From NCBI RefSeq assembly GCF_000369505.1, contig NZ_KB850053.1, forward strand, positions 400,943 to 464,942: DNA of 64,000 bases, in the 5' to 3' direction. A program made the translations under genes and the position numbers. This stretch comes from Acinetobacter sp. NIPH 298. GTDB taxonomy: Bacteria; Pseudomonadota; Gammaproteobacteria; Pseudomonadales; Moraxellaceae. This document shows, piece after piece, positions 45,190-54,804 of the stretch. The notes under the pieces were generated by a model. It was not told the origin of the DNA. It saw only the letters and a program-made list of their open reading frames with translations, and made no database searches. How positions within the stretch are numbered: the first letter of the stretch is position 1; every line of letters starts with the position of its first letter.

Positions 45190-45260
45190 AGATGTTGGAA
45201 GGATTGCGGTGTTTATTTTTTAGGATGAGATTTCACCAGATTTTTATATAAAAAATACAT

Positions 45261-45884
45261 TCACTGTTGAGAAAGATTCACTACTTCGTTCTCCATGCCC
45301 TCATGAGCGTAAAAAATTTTAAGAGTATTTGGAGATATAATTTTGAAGTCTATATTATCAATTTCGCTTAGGCTACTTTGATGATAGATTACTTTGAACA
45401 GTCCTAAATCTGGATTAGTATCCTGATTGCCAACTTGCCCATAGTTTATAACTGACAAATATATACTTTCCCCATTTATACTAAATCCATCATCTCCCTG
45501 TTTTTGAGCAAAAATAAACGCAAATTTCTGATCATTAATTGGCATGACCCCAACCAGTACTTTCTCACTTGTATCTTCTTCTCCTTCAAAAAACTCATCA
45601 TTTTGAAGGCTAAAGAAAAGTGGAGCATGTGTAATTTGATAAACTAGCTTATTCTCAATATAGTTTTCTTTAGTAAATGGAAGCTTATGAATACACAACA
45701 CATTTTTAATTTGAAAAAGATCAGATAAAGTATTATTTGCTTTTTTACATAATATACTTCTATCAGAGACCTCTAAATTTATAGGTTTACTCTCAACGAA
45801 AGGCTGTTTTTCATTGCTATCAGTACAACTGATGAGCATAACAGTAATCATTAAAAATGATATTTTTGTTACATTAACAAACAT
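45261..45884 (-). CDS. Lipoprotein; candidate immunity protein of the T6SS effector
   Basis: A 207-residue protein with an N-terminal lipobox (MFVNVTKISFLMITVMLISC, Cys at about residue 20). The mature domain is beta-rich (LVYQITHAPLFFSLQ, VGVMPINDQKFAFIFAQ) with no recognised family. It starts 3 bp after the stop of the peptidoglycan-hydrolase effector gene and is the last gene of the vgrG operon. A membrane-anchored periplasmic protein behind a periplasm-acting effector is the usual position of an immunity protein. This is inference from position and targeting. The gene is AT-rich like its two upstream neighbours. Confidence 0.65.
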   Translation of the reverse strand: MFVNVTKISFLMITVMLISCTDSNEKQPFVESKPINLEVSDRSILCKKANNTLSDLFQIKNVLCIHKLPFTKENYIENKLVYQITHAPLFFSLQNDEFFEGEEDTSEKVLVGVMPINDQKFAFIFAQKQGDDGFSINGESIYLSVINYGQVGNQDTNPDLGLFKVIYHQSSLSEIDNIDFKIISPNTLKIFYAHEGMENEVVNLSQQ

Positions 45885-45887
45885 AAT

Positions 45888-48350
45888 TTATATATCCTCA
45901 ACATCATTACCTAACCCATTCATATGAAGGTGATGATGATGTCTATAACCATTTTTGCCATCTTTTCTCATATGTATACATCCTGGAAATACATAATTTG
46001 CATTCCCATTATGATTAAATTTTTCAGAAAACATACGTCTCGTCTTCCCCCAATTAAATTCAATTAGTATTTGTATCATCCGCAAAGTTCGATCAAAATC
46101 CAATAAATTACTTTGTCCTAAATCGACATACTGGGTTTTTTTGTCTTTTCTTAAATAACGAATATCGCCTGCCACTCCATTAATATGTGAAGAACTTACA
46201 CCAGGAGATCCATCAACCATACTAAATCCATTAAAGCTAATATCATCATAACCACATTTACATAAGGCTCCTAGGAAAGCAGCCATTTCTAAACCACCTA
46301 AATAATATCTCCCACTACTTGTGTTAAGTAGCATTTTATAACCAACATCCCCATTTCTATATTGCTTAAAGGGTCTAATATCAACTAAAAAAACGCTTCC
46401 CGCCCCCTTAACTCCCTTTGAATTCCACCTATTAGCAACAATATACCTCGACTTCCCTAAATTATGAGCGCCACCATTCTGATCATAATAAATAAACTCT
46501 GCATACCCCGTTGCAGCTCTATTCTCTCTTTTAATTTTTCCATTATGATAAATATGATAACGAGTTGTATCACTGGTTACAGGTGCTTGACGACTCACTG
46601 TGGTGATCGGTCGACCACCATTTTGTGTATAGCTATTATTTTGTCGGGCTTGATTATTCTTATCCGCTTCGGTTTTAGCTTTTTTTCTTTCCTCCTCAGC
46701 TTGTTTTTCTTTCTTTTCGGCAGCTTCTTTTTGCTGTTGCTGCAATCTCGCTGTTTCTGCTTGTTGTTGTTTTTGTTGTTCATCCGCTACTTCATGTAGT
46801 CTTGATGCTTTTATTGCACTTGCATTTACAATAAACCCTTTAGTTACAACAGACTTTTCAACTCTACTTGGAACCAAATTTTTACCTTTGACTCCAAAGC
46901 CAAAAACAAAGCCTGTAAGCATTTTTACAGTAATAATCCCTGATGCATTTGTTCTTTTAGGAATCTCGCGCCCTCTATAAAAAATACTAAACAATGTGTT
47001 TGCTACGCGTTGACCGTCTTGAGTGACGCTTATACTAAAACTATGTACAGGTAACCGTACTTTTACGGTTTGATTATTAAGTGCTGCATCCACTTTAAAA
47101 TGATGAATCACTTGTTTATATCCATCCCCTTCTACAGAAACCTCAATATCCTGACCTTCTTCTGCAACAACTCCTTGTCTTACACCATTGTTATTTGCGG
47201 TATGCTTGTTAATATTCCCTTTGTACGTGAGGAAAAAATTCATATTCGGAATAGGTTTCCCTGAATCACCTTCCACGATTTGAACGTTGAATTGAATATC
47301 TTTTAATGCGGAAGTTGAGTCTACCGATGGCGAAGATGGTGCAGCTTGCTCATTCCTCACTTCTTGCGGAGTCTTATTGGCTTGTGGTTTTGGCTGAGGT
47401 GAATTTTCTGCTTCTAAGGTTGCTGGATAACTTGAAACCGTGAAATCACTTAAGGTAGCTTTCTGCTTCTCATTGGCTTTTTGGATGATGCTATTAGACT
47501 CTTTTCCATCCGCTATAATTTTTATTTCTGTATTCGGATGACGAACAATAACTGGAAGCTTGCCATGCTCATCGCTTTTTACCCTTACTCGCGATTCACC
47601 AGATACATATTTCCCATCATAACGCGAAACTAATACCACTTCTTTATTTGCTAAAGCACTTTTCTCTGAGTCAGTTAAACTTATATAAATCTTTCTTTTG
47701 CAACAGATTTCTAAATCAAAATGATTAAACATTTCGATATATTTACTGATATGTGTGCCATTTCCATCTATTTGATTTGAACCCTGAAATTTTGGAATGC
47801 CCAAAAAAGCACCCAGCCCCCCAATGCCAACTAAATGCATACCAGCTATGACGCCTGACTCTGAAACTTCAATACCTTGAATCGTTCTTCCAAAATACTC
47901 ATTTAGATTATTATTTCTCAATTGATTACATAAATAACCAATCCACTCCTTAATAACTTCATATTGAATTTGAGGATTTCTCAAGAAGTCTAGCTTTGAG
48001 TTTATATTTCTTTTACCAGACCATTTACCAATCCAATTATTTGAATCAAATTGACTCTGCCATCTTTTCCGTATAGGCGATTTTTTGTCAGCACCTTTAA
48101 TATCCTCGTACGATATTCCGTGGTCTCCCAAATAATAACCCAAATCATATAAAGCTTCTTCCCCAAATTGAAACAACCCCATATAACCGGACCCATTTAC
48201 CTTATTCGCAGCACGAGTATTTATGGGGTGATCTATTGACAAAGAGAGATCAGATGAAGACTCTTTAAAACTTACTGCCTCAATAAAACCTGCTAAATTA
48301 TTTTCAAAATTCTTGGTATCATTTTTATCAAATTTAATTGTTTTTATCAT
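45888..48350 (-). CDS. T6SS bifunctional peptidoglycan hydrolase effector (lysozyme-like plus M15/MepA-like)
   Basis: An 820-residue cargo protein. The N-terminal domain looks like a lytic transglycosylase/lysozyme, with Glu30 in FKESS and GYMGLFQF at 55-62. Carboxypeptidase-regulatory or Ig-like beta domains follow at about 350-530, then a Gln/Glu/Lys-rich coiled coil near 530-590. The C-terminal domain has SSHINGVAGDIRYL (His722, Asp729) and HHHHLHM (His807-x-His809), the zinc-ligand pattern of M15/MepA peptidases. This glycan-plus-peptide design resembles Acinetobacter Tse4. There is no signal peptide, fitting T6SS delivery. The start at 48350 follows AAAGAG by 7 nt and the previous stop by 1 bp. 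Confidence 0.82.
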   Translation of the reverse strand: MIKTIKFDKNDTKNFENNLAGFIEAVSFKESSSDLSLSIDHPINTRAANKVNGSGYMGLFQFGEEALYDLGYYLGDHGISYEDIKGADKKSPIRKRWQSQFDSNNWIGKWSGKRNINSKLDFLRNPQIQYEVIKEWIGYLCNQLRNNNLNEYFGRTIQGIEVSESGVIAGMHLVGIGGLGAFLGIPKFQGSNQIDGNGTHISKYIEMFNHFDLEICCKRKIYISLTDSEKSALANKEVVLVSRYDGKYVSGESRVRVKSDEHGKLPVIVRHPNTEIKIIADGKESNSIIQKANEKQKATLSDFTVSSYPATLEAENSPQPKPQANKTPQEVRNEQAAPSSPSVDSTSALKDIQFNVQIVEGDSGKPIPNMNFFLTYKGNINKHTANNNGVRQGVVAEEGQDIEVSVEGDGYKQVIHHFKVDAALNNQTVKVRLPVHSFSISVTQDGQRVANTLFSIFYRGREIPKRTNASGIITVKMLTGFVFGFGVKGKNLVPSRVEKSVVTKGFIVNASAIKASRLHEVADEQQKQQQAETARLQQQQKEAAEKKEKQAEEERKKAKTEADKNNQARQNNSYTQNGGRPITTVSRQAPVTSDTTRYHIYHNGKIKRENRAATGYAEFIYYDQNGGAHNLGKSRYIVANRWNSKGVKGAGSVFLVDIRPFKQYRNGDVGYKMLLNTSSGRYYLGGLEMAAFLGALCKCGYDDISFNGFSMVDGSPGVSSSHINGVAGDIRYLRKDKKTQYVDLGQSNLLDFDRTLRMIQILIEFNWGKTRRMFSEKFNHNGNANYVFPGCIHMRKDGKNGYRHHHHLHMNGLGNDVEDI

Positions 48351-48351
48351 T

Positions 48352-48882
48352 TTAATTCTCTTTATACCAATCATTGGTCTTATAAAAACTCATACTCACA
48401 GATGTATTATTTTTTAAATAGCTATTTAGAACGTATCTAGATTTATCATCCACACCAATACTAGCACAACTTAAAATAACACCTGAGCGAGCACCTTCTT
48501 CTGAAGGAGCAACTATTTTTCTAAAATAAGCAAAAGCATTTTTATTATCATATGCGATCCATACATCATCTTTGTCTTCCTTGTAATTTGCATTATAAAT
48601 ATAATATTCTTTATGGTTATACAAAACCTTAGAGCAAATACCAGTTGACATCCATTGATTATTTTTCCGTTTTAAATTCAGTTGATCTAGCAGTTTGAGT
48701 CGATTCTGGCTTGCACTATTTTGACCGAACTCCCAGACATGCTCACACTCAACTTCCCCTAGAACTTTAATCTCCACTACTGGCTCATTCCAATATTTTA
48801 AGCATTGTTTAAAGCTCTCTGCATATAAACTCACACTTTGCAATAAAACCAATGAGCCAATAAATACTTTAGCTATTTTCAT
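48352..48882 (-). CDS. Small exported protein between vgrG and the effector gene
   Basis: A 176-residue protein with signal peptide MKIAKVFIGSLVLLQSVSLYA. The mature part has four cysteines (in KQCLKYW, VECEHVW, GICSKVL and LSCASIG) that could form two disulfides in the periplasm. No family is recognised. It lies 3 bp after vgrG and 1 bp before the effector gene. It may be a second immunity protein, in particular for one of the two enzymatic activities, or may modulate the effector. It is AT-rich compared with vgrG. Confidence 0.65.
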   Translation of the reverse strand: MKIAKVFIGSLVLLQSVSLYAESFKQCLKYWNEPVVEIKVLGEVECEHVWEFGQNSASQNRLKLLDQLNLKRKNNQWMSTGICSKVLYNHKEYYIYNANYKEDKDDVWIAYDNKNAFAYFRKIVAPSEEGARSGVILSCASIGVDDKSRYVLNSYLKNNTSVSMSFYKTNDWYKEN

Positions 48883-48885
48883 TTC

Positions 48886-51800
48886 TTAATCCCCACATCC
48901 AAATTGCTTAAAATCATGTTCTAAATTCGATTCATCTGTAGCGTCTATTTGAGCATGTTCACAGTCATCATGATGGTATTCATCGCCACCGCAACACGCC
49001 TCATCCGAGCTGTGATTTTCGAGCATCGGCTCTTCTACCAATAGCAACTTATCTGCACTTTCTTTGTCTTTTCCAAGTAAAACAACTTCGATTTGGTCAG
49101 GGTTGTCGCTAAAGATTCTTTGTGTTCTCGCTCCATCATCAAGCACACCCACATATTCTGTTTTCTTCGCGCGATTAATCACCTTATAAAGAAAACCTTC
49201 TTGTAATAATTCAGGAGAAACCAAACCACTAAAATCAAAACGTCGGCTGTACACCCCACTCTTTGGCATGGTCGGTAACTCAGCATTGACAACTGCACCA
49301 CTCTCAAAGACATGCTGTCCTGCCTTAACCTTGAAATTACCGCCAGTATTTACAAATACTCCATCCTTATTAATCTTAAGCTGCGAGCCTCCTGCCTTTA
49401 GGTCGATTTCGATTGGACTGGTAATCTCGATCTTTTCTTCTGTCGATATAATCTTGATCACTCGACGGGCGATTGCCTCGATCATGTCATCCTGTGCCTG
49501 CAACTCTACTTTTCCTTTGGCGGCATAGGCTCGTATTCCTTTTTGGGCTGCAAACAAGCTGATTTTGTCTTGCGCATGCCCAATAATATTTTTCTGGGCA
49601 CTCAAATTGATGGAACCACTGGCACTTTCTGCAATGTCTTGCGAGGCTTGTAAAATAATATTCTCAGGTGTGGTCAGCGCAATTCCATTCGGTGAGGCCA
49701 ACAGCATCAATGCTTGTCTAAAGATTTTTCCTTGGGTTTGTTGTTTGCTGTCCTTACTCTTTTCTAAGTCTTGGGTATAGTTTTCCATAAAGCCTTGCAA
49801 AGAACCCAATGCTTGTAATGGACTGACCTTTAAACTGCTGCCTTTACTAAACGTGCCACAGCTACTCATCAAATCAAAGTCTTTAATATCGACATTCGCA
49901 AGGACTTGTCCGACTTCTTTTAGACCTTCAAAGGGGTTGTGTTGAATCTTATCTTTGAGGGCTGCTAGTTGTCCTTTGACAATATCTGCACCGTGTTCTT
50001 CAACATTTTCAATAAACGTTTTAAGATTCTCCACTGCATCTTTTGCATCTGCGAAAAATGCATTGAATTCATCAACAATGGCTTTACTATTTCCACCGAG
50101 TGCACCGATATCACCAATAAAACCACCACAATCTTTTAAGGCATTTAGCGGATTGCTTTGCATCTCATTTTTAAAAAGATTTACGGTATTATTCAATGCC
50201 TGTCCTTTGGTTTTTAACTCCAAAGACTGTATAAATTTGGGTAAACGTTCAATGACATTGAGCGCATCGGCTTGTTGTTTGAGGGCAATGTCGCTTAGCA
50301 TTTTCATGCTTTCAAAACCTTCAGTCAGCAATGATTGCGCTTGGGCTGCTTCCAAGTGATCTGCGATCGCTTGTTCTTGTGCATAAGTACTGATCAACAT
50401 GCCTTTACCTGCACGTACCGCACCCCAAGCATCCGTTCTGAGTTCAAAACCCTCACCACGTCCTGCACTCTGTGCTTGTTCTTTTGGATGACTTAAATGC
50501 CCTAAGTTCAGTTGAGTTGCAGCATGACTACTTTGTAATTGGGTACTAATCTGCCCCGTGGTATCGTCAAATCTGAGTTGGTTGAATCCTCGACCATCGA
50601 CCTCTTGACTCCGAATACCACTGAGTTTTTTGGTGTCAGGGAGTTGCCCTTTGATATCAAATCGAGTCGGTGAGCGCTGCGCCTCATGGATTCGCCCCGT
50701 CACAAAGGGGCGATCAATATTGCCATCAAAGAAATCAATCACAACGATCTCACCTATGCGTGGTAGGAATCGCGCACCATAGCCTTCACCCGCCCAAGGT
50801 GTCAGAACATCCACCCAAGCGGAGTCGGTATCATTGTCATTGCTGCCAGCACCACCATCATGGCCATGATCATCGACACGGGTAAATAGAAAGCGTACTT
50901 TGATCCGTCCCCATTCATCCACATGAATGGTTTCACCTGCTGGGCCTACCACCTTTGCTCGTTGAGGATATGCAATGGGTCGGTGTTGCAAGGGCTGATA
51001 TTCAGGTACGGTGGGAATATGACGGCGTTGCAGTGTGAGTTGGTTGCCTTGACGTTCTTCTAACATTGAGTGACTCAACAGAGGTTGCCAATGACTTTGC
51101 TGTAGCAATTGCTTGACCTGTTGGTTCAACTCTTTAGGCAGATTATTTTGGTTATAGAACTGCTTCGCGGTAATCAGGAAGTTTCTATCCGCACTGGCGT
51201 GCTGGTCTATTTCTGGGTGTTGTTTGAGTTCAAACCAATAACCCACATGCGCATCACGAACCGTGGTATTGGCAATAAATTGTTTTGCCTGCGCACTATG
51301 GTAATTGCTCAGTTGTTCATTGATGCGTTCGATTTGATGATTGCCTGAGGTACTCGCACCATCCTCACCATTCAGATCTTGTATCCATGCAGGCGTGAAG
51401 TGCCATGCATCCTCTAATCCTAAACTTGCATTGTCATAGTGATCACTGTGTCCGTGGGTACTTTGGACGCTGCCTGCGCCATCTTCTTGATCAAGCGCAT
51501 CCGCTTGCCAACGTTGGATATGCACCGTGGTCGGTTGCAAGCTACGTTCTGCAACCAAACTGGTCATGCTGTCATATTGTTCTGTAGCACTACTACGATG
51601 GTAACGAATACTATGGCGCTCAAGCGCTTGGTAGTGGTTATTGTCATCAATCAGTCGGAGTTTTTGCGCTTGAATTGGAGATGCACTGAACGGAACAAGA
51701 TGCTGAGCTTCATCAATTAAGCTATTGATCGATTCTGAAGCCAACAATCGTTGAATGAACATTGAATCGAGTTCATTGTGCTGCATGGTAAAGGGACGAA

Positions 51801-52293
51801 CATCATAGTCTTTGCTAAGCCCACTGATATCTAATGTCAAACTCGCTGCAAATAGTGGGCTGCGTTGTTGCCACTCTTTAAATAAAGTCTGAACAATTTC
51901 AACCACCGATTGGTTCATAAATACCCGGCTATTACGGCGTTTTGTCCATAATGATGTCGCATCTTGCATGGTCAGACGATAAAGCGTAAGTGCTCCATCA
52001 CTTTGACCTTGAGCTGCCGCGGTAATAATCCCTGTGCTGCGTGCCAATTGGCCCGTATCAGTGACCTGATCGACTGCAACAGTACATCCAATAAATTTTT
52101 TAAGCGGAATACTCGCATTGGTAGATAGGCAAATGAGCTCTGATGTTAACCCATGATTTAAAACATGTTTTCCAGATATTCGTTGTAAGAACACCTGCGC
52201 CGTTAACATCGGATCTGCAAATTGGACGTGTATCGCACGCTTCTGTGCATTTAACCCCAGTTTTTCTAATACATTAAATATATTCAAAAGCAT
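48886..52293 (-). CDS. Type VI secretion tip protein VgrG with long C-terminal extension
   Basis: Spike protein of the T6SS, 1135 residues. The gp27-like base occupies about the first 430 residues. The gp5-like OB fold has VDEWGRIKVRFLFTRVD and WAGEGYGARFLPRIGEIVVI. HATQLNLG-type linkers are followed by a long helical insertion at about 640-810, then a DUF2345 beta-helix (repeats such as GSINLSAQKNIIGHA and GKVELQAQDDMIEA), and a final extension with a Cys/His/Asp-rich tail (ACCGGDEYHHDDCEHAQ). It leads a four-gene operon whose cargo follows. No T6SS core genes are in the window, so this is an orphan vgrG island. Confidence 0.93.
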   Translation of the reverse strand: MLLNIFNVLEKLGLNAQKRAIHVQFADPMLTAQVFLQRISGKHVLNHGLTSELICLSTNASIPLKKFIGCTVAVDQVTDTGQLARSTGIITAAAQGQSDGALTLYRLTMQDATSLWTKRRNSRVFMNQSVVEIVQTLFKEWQQRSPLFAASLTLDISGLSKDYDVRPFTMQHNELDSMFIQRLLASESINSLIDEAQHLVPFSASPIQAQKLRLIDDNNHYQALERHSIRYHRSSATEQYDSMTSLVAERSLQPTTVHIQRWQADALDQEDGAGSVQSTHGHSDHYDNASLGLEDAWHFTPAWIQDLNGEDGASTSGNHQIERINEQLSNYHSAQAKQFIANTTVRDAHVGYWFELKQHPEIDQHASADRNFLITAKQFYNQNNLPKELNQQVKQLLQQSHWQPLLSHSMLEERQGNQLTLQRRHIPTVPEYQPLQHRPIAYPQRAKVVGPAGETIHVDEWGRIKVRFLFTRVDDHGHDGGAGSNDNDTDSAWVDVLTPWAGEGYGARFLPRIGEIVVIDFFDGNIDRPFVTGRIHEAQRSPTRFDIKGQLPDTKKLSGIRSQEVDGRGFNQLRFDDTTGQISTQLQSSHAATQLNLGHLSHPKEQAQSAGRGEGFELRTDAWGAVRAGKGMLISTYAQEQAIADHLEAAQAQSLLTEGFESMKMLSDIALKQQADALNVIERLPKFIQSLELKTKGQALNNTVNLFKNEMQSNPLNALKDCGGFIGDIGALGGNSKAIVDEFNAFFADAKDAVENLKTFIENVEEHGADIVKGQLAALKDKIQHNPFEGLKEVGQVLANVDIKDFDLMSSCGTFSKGSSLKVSPLQALGSLQGFMENYTQDLEKSKDSKQQTQGKIFRQALMLLASPNGIALTTPENIILQASQDIAESASGSINLSAQKNIIGHAQDKISLFAAQKGIRAYAAKGKVELQAQDDMIEAIARRVIKIISTEEKIEITSPIEIDLKAGGSQLKINKDGVFVNTGGNFKVKAGQHVFESGAVVNAELPTMPKSGVYSRRFDFSGLVSPELLQEGFLYKVINRAKKTEYVGVLDDGARTQRIFSDNPDQIEVVLLGKDKESADKLLLVEEPMLENHSSDEACCGGDEYHHDDCEHAQIDATDESNLEHDFKQFGCGD

Positions 52294-52402
52294 TTTTTAT
52301 GATCATAATTTTAAGAATCGGTTGAACTTTATAAGAAAAATACCTTTCTGTACATAAAAAATAGTTGTTTTTATATAAAAATATATCCAACTGATTTAAA
52401 AG

Positions 52403-52442
52403 AAAAAACCCCTAAATATTGATATATATTCAAGGGTTTTTT
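52403..52442 (-). terminator. Terminator after dsbB
   Basis: AAAAAACCC / GGGTTTTTT with a long AT-rich loop, 23 bp past the dsbB stop. It separates dsbB from the vgrG operon. Confidence 0.72.
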
Positions 52443-52464
52443 AGTTGTTTTAAAAACGCTATGG

Positions 52465-52971
52465 TTATTGTTTAGCTGTACTATATTTTCTAAAAAGCTG
52501 CCATAAACAAATCAGCAATATCAGACTGAAATAAATCAATGACCATACTGGTAATGACTGACCCAAGAAACTCCAATCGACTAAAGCACATTCACCAGAA
52601 CCAGAAAGCACTTGTTGCAATACTGCTTTCATGGGCAAGACATCAACCAAATAATCCAAACCTGGACCACAACTTGGAACTTGATCAGCAGGTAAGTTTT
52701 GCAACCAAACATGTCGTGCTGCAACACCCACTGACCAACCAATCGCTAATGTCGCCAGCAATGCATAAAAACGTTTAAATACATTTGAAATCGGGTTATG
52801 AATGAATGCAACCAGTGCAATCAATCCCATTCCAATTAGACCTACACGTTGAAACACACACAATGGGCAAGGTTCCAATCCTTGCACATGCTCTAAATAC
52901 AGCGCGAACGAGAGTCCGATAATACTGGTCAGTACCAATACTGCACTGACCAAACGGTAATTCCATCGCAT
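52465..52971 (-). CDS. dsbB: Disulfide bond formation protein DsbB
   Basis: Inner-membrane enzyme that reoxidises DsbA and passes electrons to quinone. At 168 residues with four membrane spans it is normal. The first pair is in GLEPCPLCVFQRVG (CxxC) and the second in QVPSCGPGLDYL and GSGECALVDWSF. Both are present. GAGGA precedes the ATG. It lies 18 bp after gshA on the same strand, so the two may be co-transcribed. Confidence 0.94.
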   Translation of the reverse strand: MRWNYRLVSAVLVLTSIIGLSFALYLEHVQGLEPCPLCVFQRVGLIGMGLIALVAFIHNPISNVFKRFYALLATLAIGWSVGVAARHVWLQNLPADQVPSCGPGLDYLVDVLPMKAVLQQVLSGSGECALVDWSFLGQSLPVWSLIYFSLILLICLWQLFRKYSTAKQ

Positions 52972-52989
52972 AGGAAGTCCTCAAAAGAT

Positions 52990-54567
52990 TTAACGGTATT
53001 GTGCAAGATATTGTTCAAAACTCGTGTCATTTTCTTGTTCAAGTTGCCACTGTTTTTGCAACGACGTTTGCGCTAAATGTTCAAAATATTGTTGTCTTTC
53101 TACACTGAGCTGATGCTGGTCATAACAATCTACATGCTGTTGAGCCATGACACTACCAAAGTTCCATGTTCCACCATGTTGTAAAGTATCTTTGATCACT
53201 TGTGCTGAAAGGGTATTTTCAACATCATTTAAACGCTGTTGCATGACATAAACAGCATCCTGATAAAGAGAAGTACCATCCATTTGATCTAGTGTCGCGG
53301 CACAAGTATGAATTTCATTTAGATGCTGCTGTGCCCAATCCTGAAATGACACTGTTAGATGCCCCTCTTTGATATGGGCATCTGCTGCACGCCCGCGATT
53401 GACCACTTCAGTTTGATTTTGATCAATCTGATCTTGTTCGTTAGACCATAGATCAGGACTTTCCCGCAATAAACAATACAAGGCCAGACTTTCTAAGAAC
53501 CCTGCTGTGGTTTCATCAATCCCAATCGCACTATAGGGATTCACATCGACCGCACGCAGCTCTACATAACCCACACCACGATTCTTCAATGCTTGCGAAG
53601 GTGTTTCACCTGCTTGAGGCACTTGCTTGGGACGCACTAGACTGTAGTATTCATTTTCAATCTGTAAAACATGGTCATTGATTTGAATCGGTTCACCTGT
53701 CTCATCATTCAAACCTAAATCAGTAAATGCAGGATATGGCGTATGGACGGCCTTTTGTAATCCATCTAAATAATCATGCAGGTCGTTATAATAAATCCCC
53801 AGCTGCTTTTGTGCTGAGTTTTGGTAGCCCAAACGTCCCATACGCAAGGCAGTCGCTTCTGGTAAGTACAAGGTTCCTTTGACCAAAGGCTGTAAATGGT
53901 GGTTACGCCCTGTTAAAAAGCAACGACAGACCGATGGACTTGCGCCAAGCAAATACATCACCAAGGGAGTCATACGAATAAAATTTCGGATCAAGGCAAA
54001 ATAACGATGGCTTCGATAATCTTGCAAACTGAGTTGTTTTAATTCTTCATTTTTTTCATGCTGCTGCAAAGTTGCAAACAACTGATCGGGAAAAGATAAA
54101 TTATAATGCACACCTGAAATGGTCTGCATCCGACGACCATAACGCACCCCCAAGCCATGGCGATAAAGGGTTTTAAAACGCCCGATATTAGACGTGCCAT
54201 ACTGAGCAAGTTTTATATTTTCTTCATTGTCATCCAGCATACAAGGCATGGAAAGCGGCCACAATTTCTCACCATCTTCAAGTTGCTGATGCACCACCTG
54301 ATGAATATCGCTTAACTCATTTAATGCAGCGGCAATGGTATTGTGTGGCGTGGTAATGAACTCCATTAACGCTTCTGAATAATCAGTCGTAATATGGGGA
54401 TGTGTGAGTGCTGAACCCAAAGCTTTTGGATGATTTTTTTGTGATAAAAATCCATTGCTTTGCATACGCAAACTTTCACGCTCGATACCGCGTAACATAC
54501 CGTCTAATTGTGAGGCATTTACCCAAGTCGGTACGATAGCGGACGAAAGTGTGCAAGGTTGGTTCAT
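52990..54567 (-). CDS. gshA: Glutamate--cysteine ligase
   Basis: First enzyme of glutathione synthesis, proteobacterial type 1, 525 residues. Seen are LDGMLRGIERESLRMQ, DYSEALMEFIT, the catalytic-site region RHGLGVRYGRRMQTISGVHY, and YVELRAVDVNPYSAIGID. It supplies gamma-glutamylcysteine for gshB at 11451. It is followed by dsbB, linking glutathione and disulfide functions in one locus. Confidence 0.96.
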   Translation of the reverse strand: MNQPCTLSSAIVPTWVNASQLDGMLRGIERESLRMQSNGFLSQKNHPKALGSALTHPHITTDYSEALMEFITTPHNTIAAALNELSDIHQVVHQQLEDGEKLWPLSMPCMLDDNEENIKLAQYGTSNIGRFKTLYRHGLGVRYGRRMQTISGVHYNLSFPDQLFATLQQHEKNEELKQLSLQDYRSHRYFALIRNFIRMTPLVMYLLGASPSVCRCFLTGRNHHLQPLVKGTLYLPEATALRMGRLGYQNSAQKQLGIYYNDLHDYLDGLQKAVHTPYPAFTDLGLNDETGEPIQINDHVLQIENEYYSLVRPKQVPQAGETPSQALKNRGVGYVELRAVDVNPYSAIGIDETTAGFLESLALYCLLRESPDLWSNEQDQIDQNQTEVVNRGRAADAHIKEGHLTVSFQDWAQQHLNEIHTCAATLDQMDGTSLYQDAVYVMQQRLNDVENTLSAQVIKDTLQHGGTWNFGSVMAQQHVDCYDQHQLSVERQQYFEHLAQTSLQKQWQLEQENDTSFEQYLAQYR

Positions 54568-54804
54568 AATTTATATGCTCGGTTATTCATGCTCGGCCAA
54601 CCAGATCAAGGCTGGCGACTTCGTTACGTGTAGTCGCATGCAAAACATGTCAACGCCCACAACTCTGCCAATTATAACGACTATTACGATCTAGTCATCT
54701 GATTGTATTCGCTTAGCTTGGCAATTTTTATCACAATCTTGCTCTATAAGACATGCTGAAATTGTGATTTTATTAAAAATAAATCTTCCAAGGGATACTC
54801 AACG

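Noticed and set aside
46464..46799. 111-codon plus-strand frame opposite the effector coiled coil
   Set aside because: Its Phe/Leu-rich translation is the antisense shadow of the Lys/Glu/Gln-rich stretch of the effector gene.
46600..46800. Simple repeat or CRISPR-like array in the effector gene
   Set aside because: The Gln/Glu/Lys codon runs are irregular and encode a coiled coil; there are no spaced identical repeats.
49955..50359. 134-codon plus-strand frame opposite vgrG
   Set aside because: Antisense of the helical vgrG insertion; no start signal or protein family.
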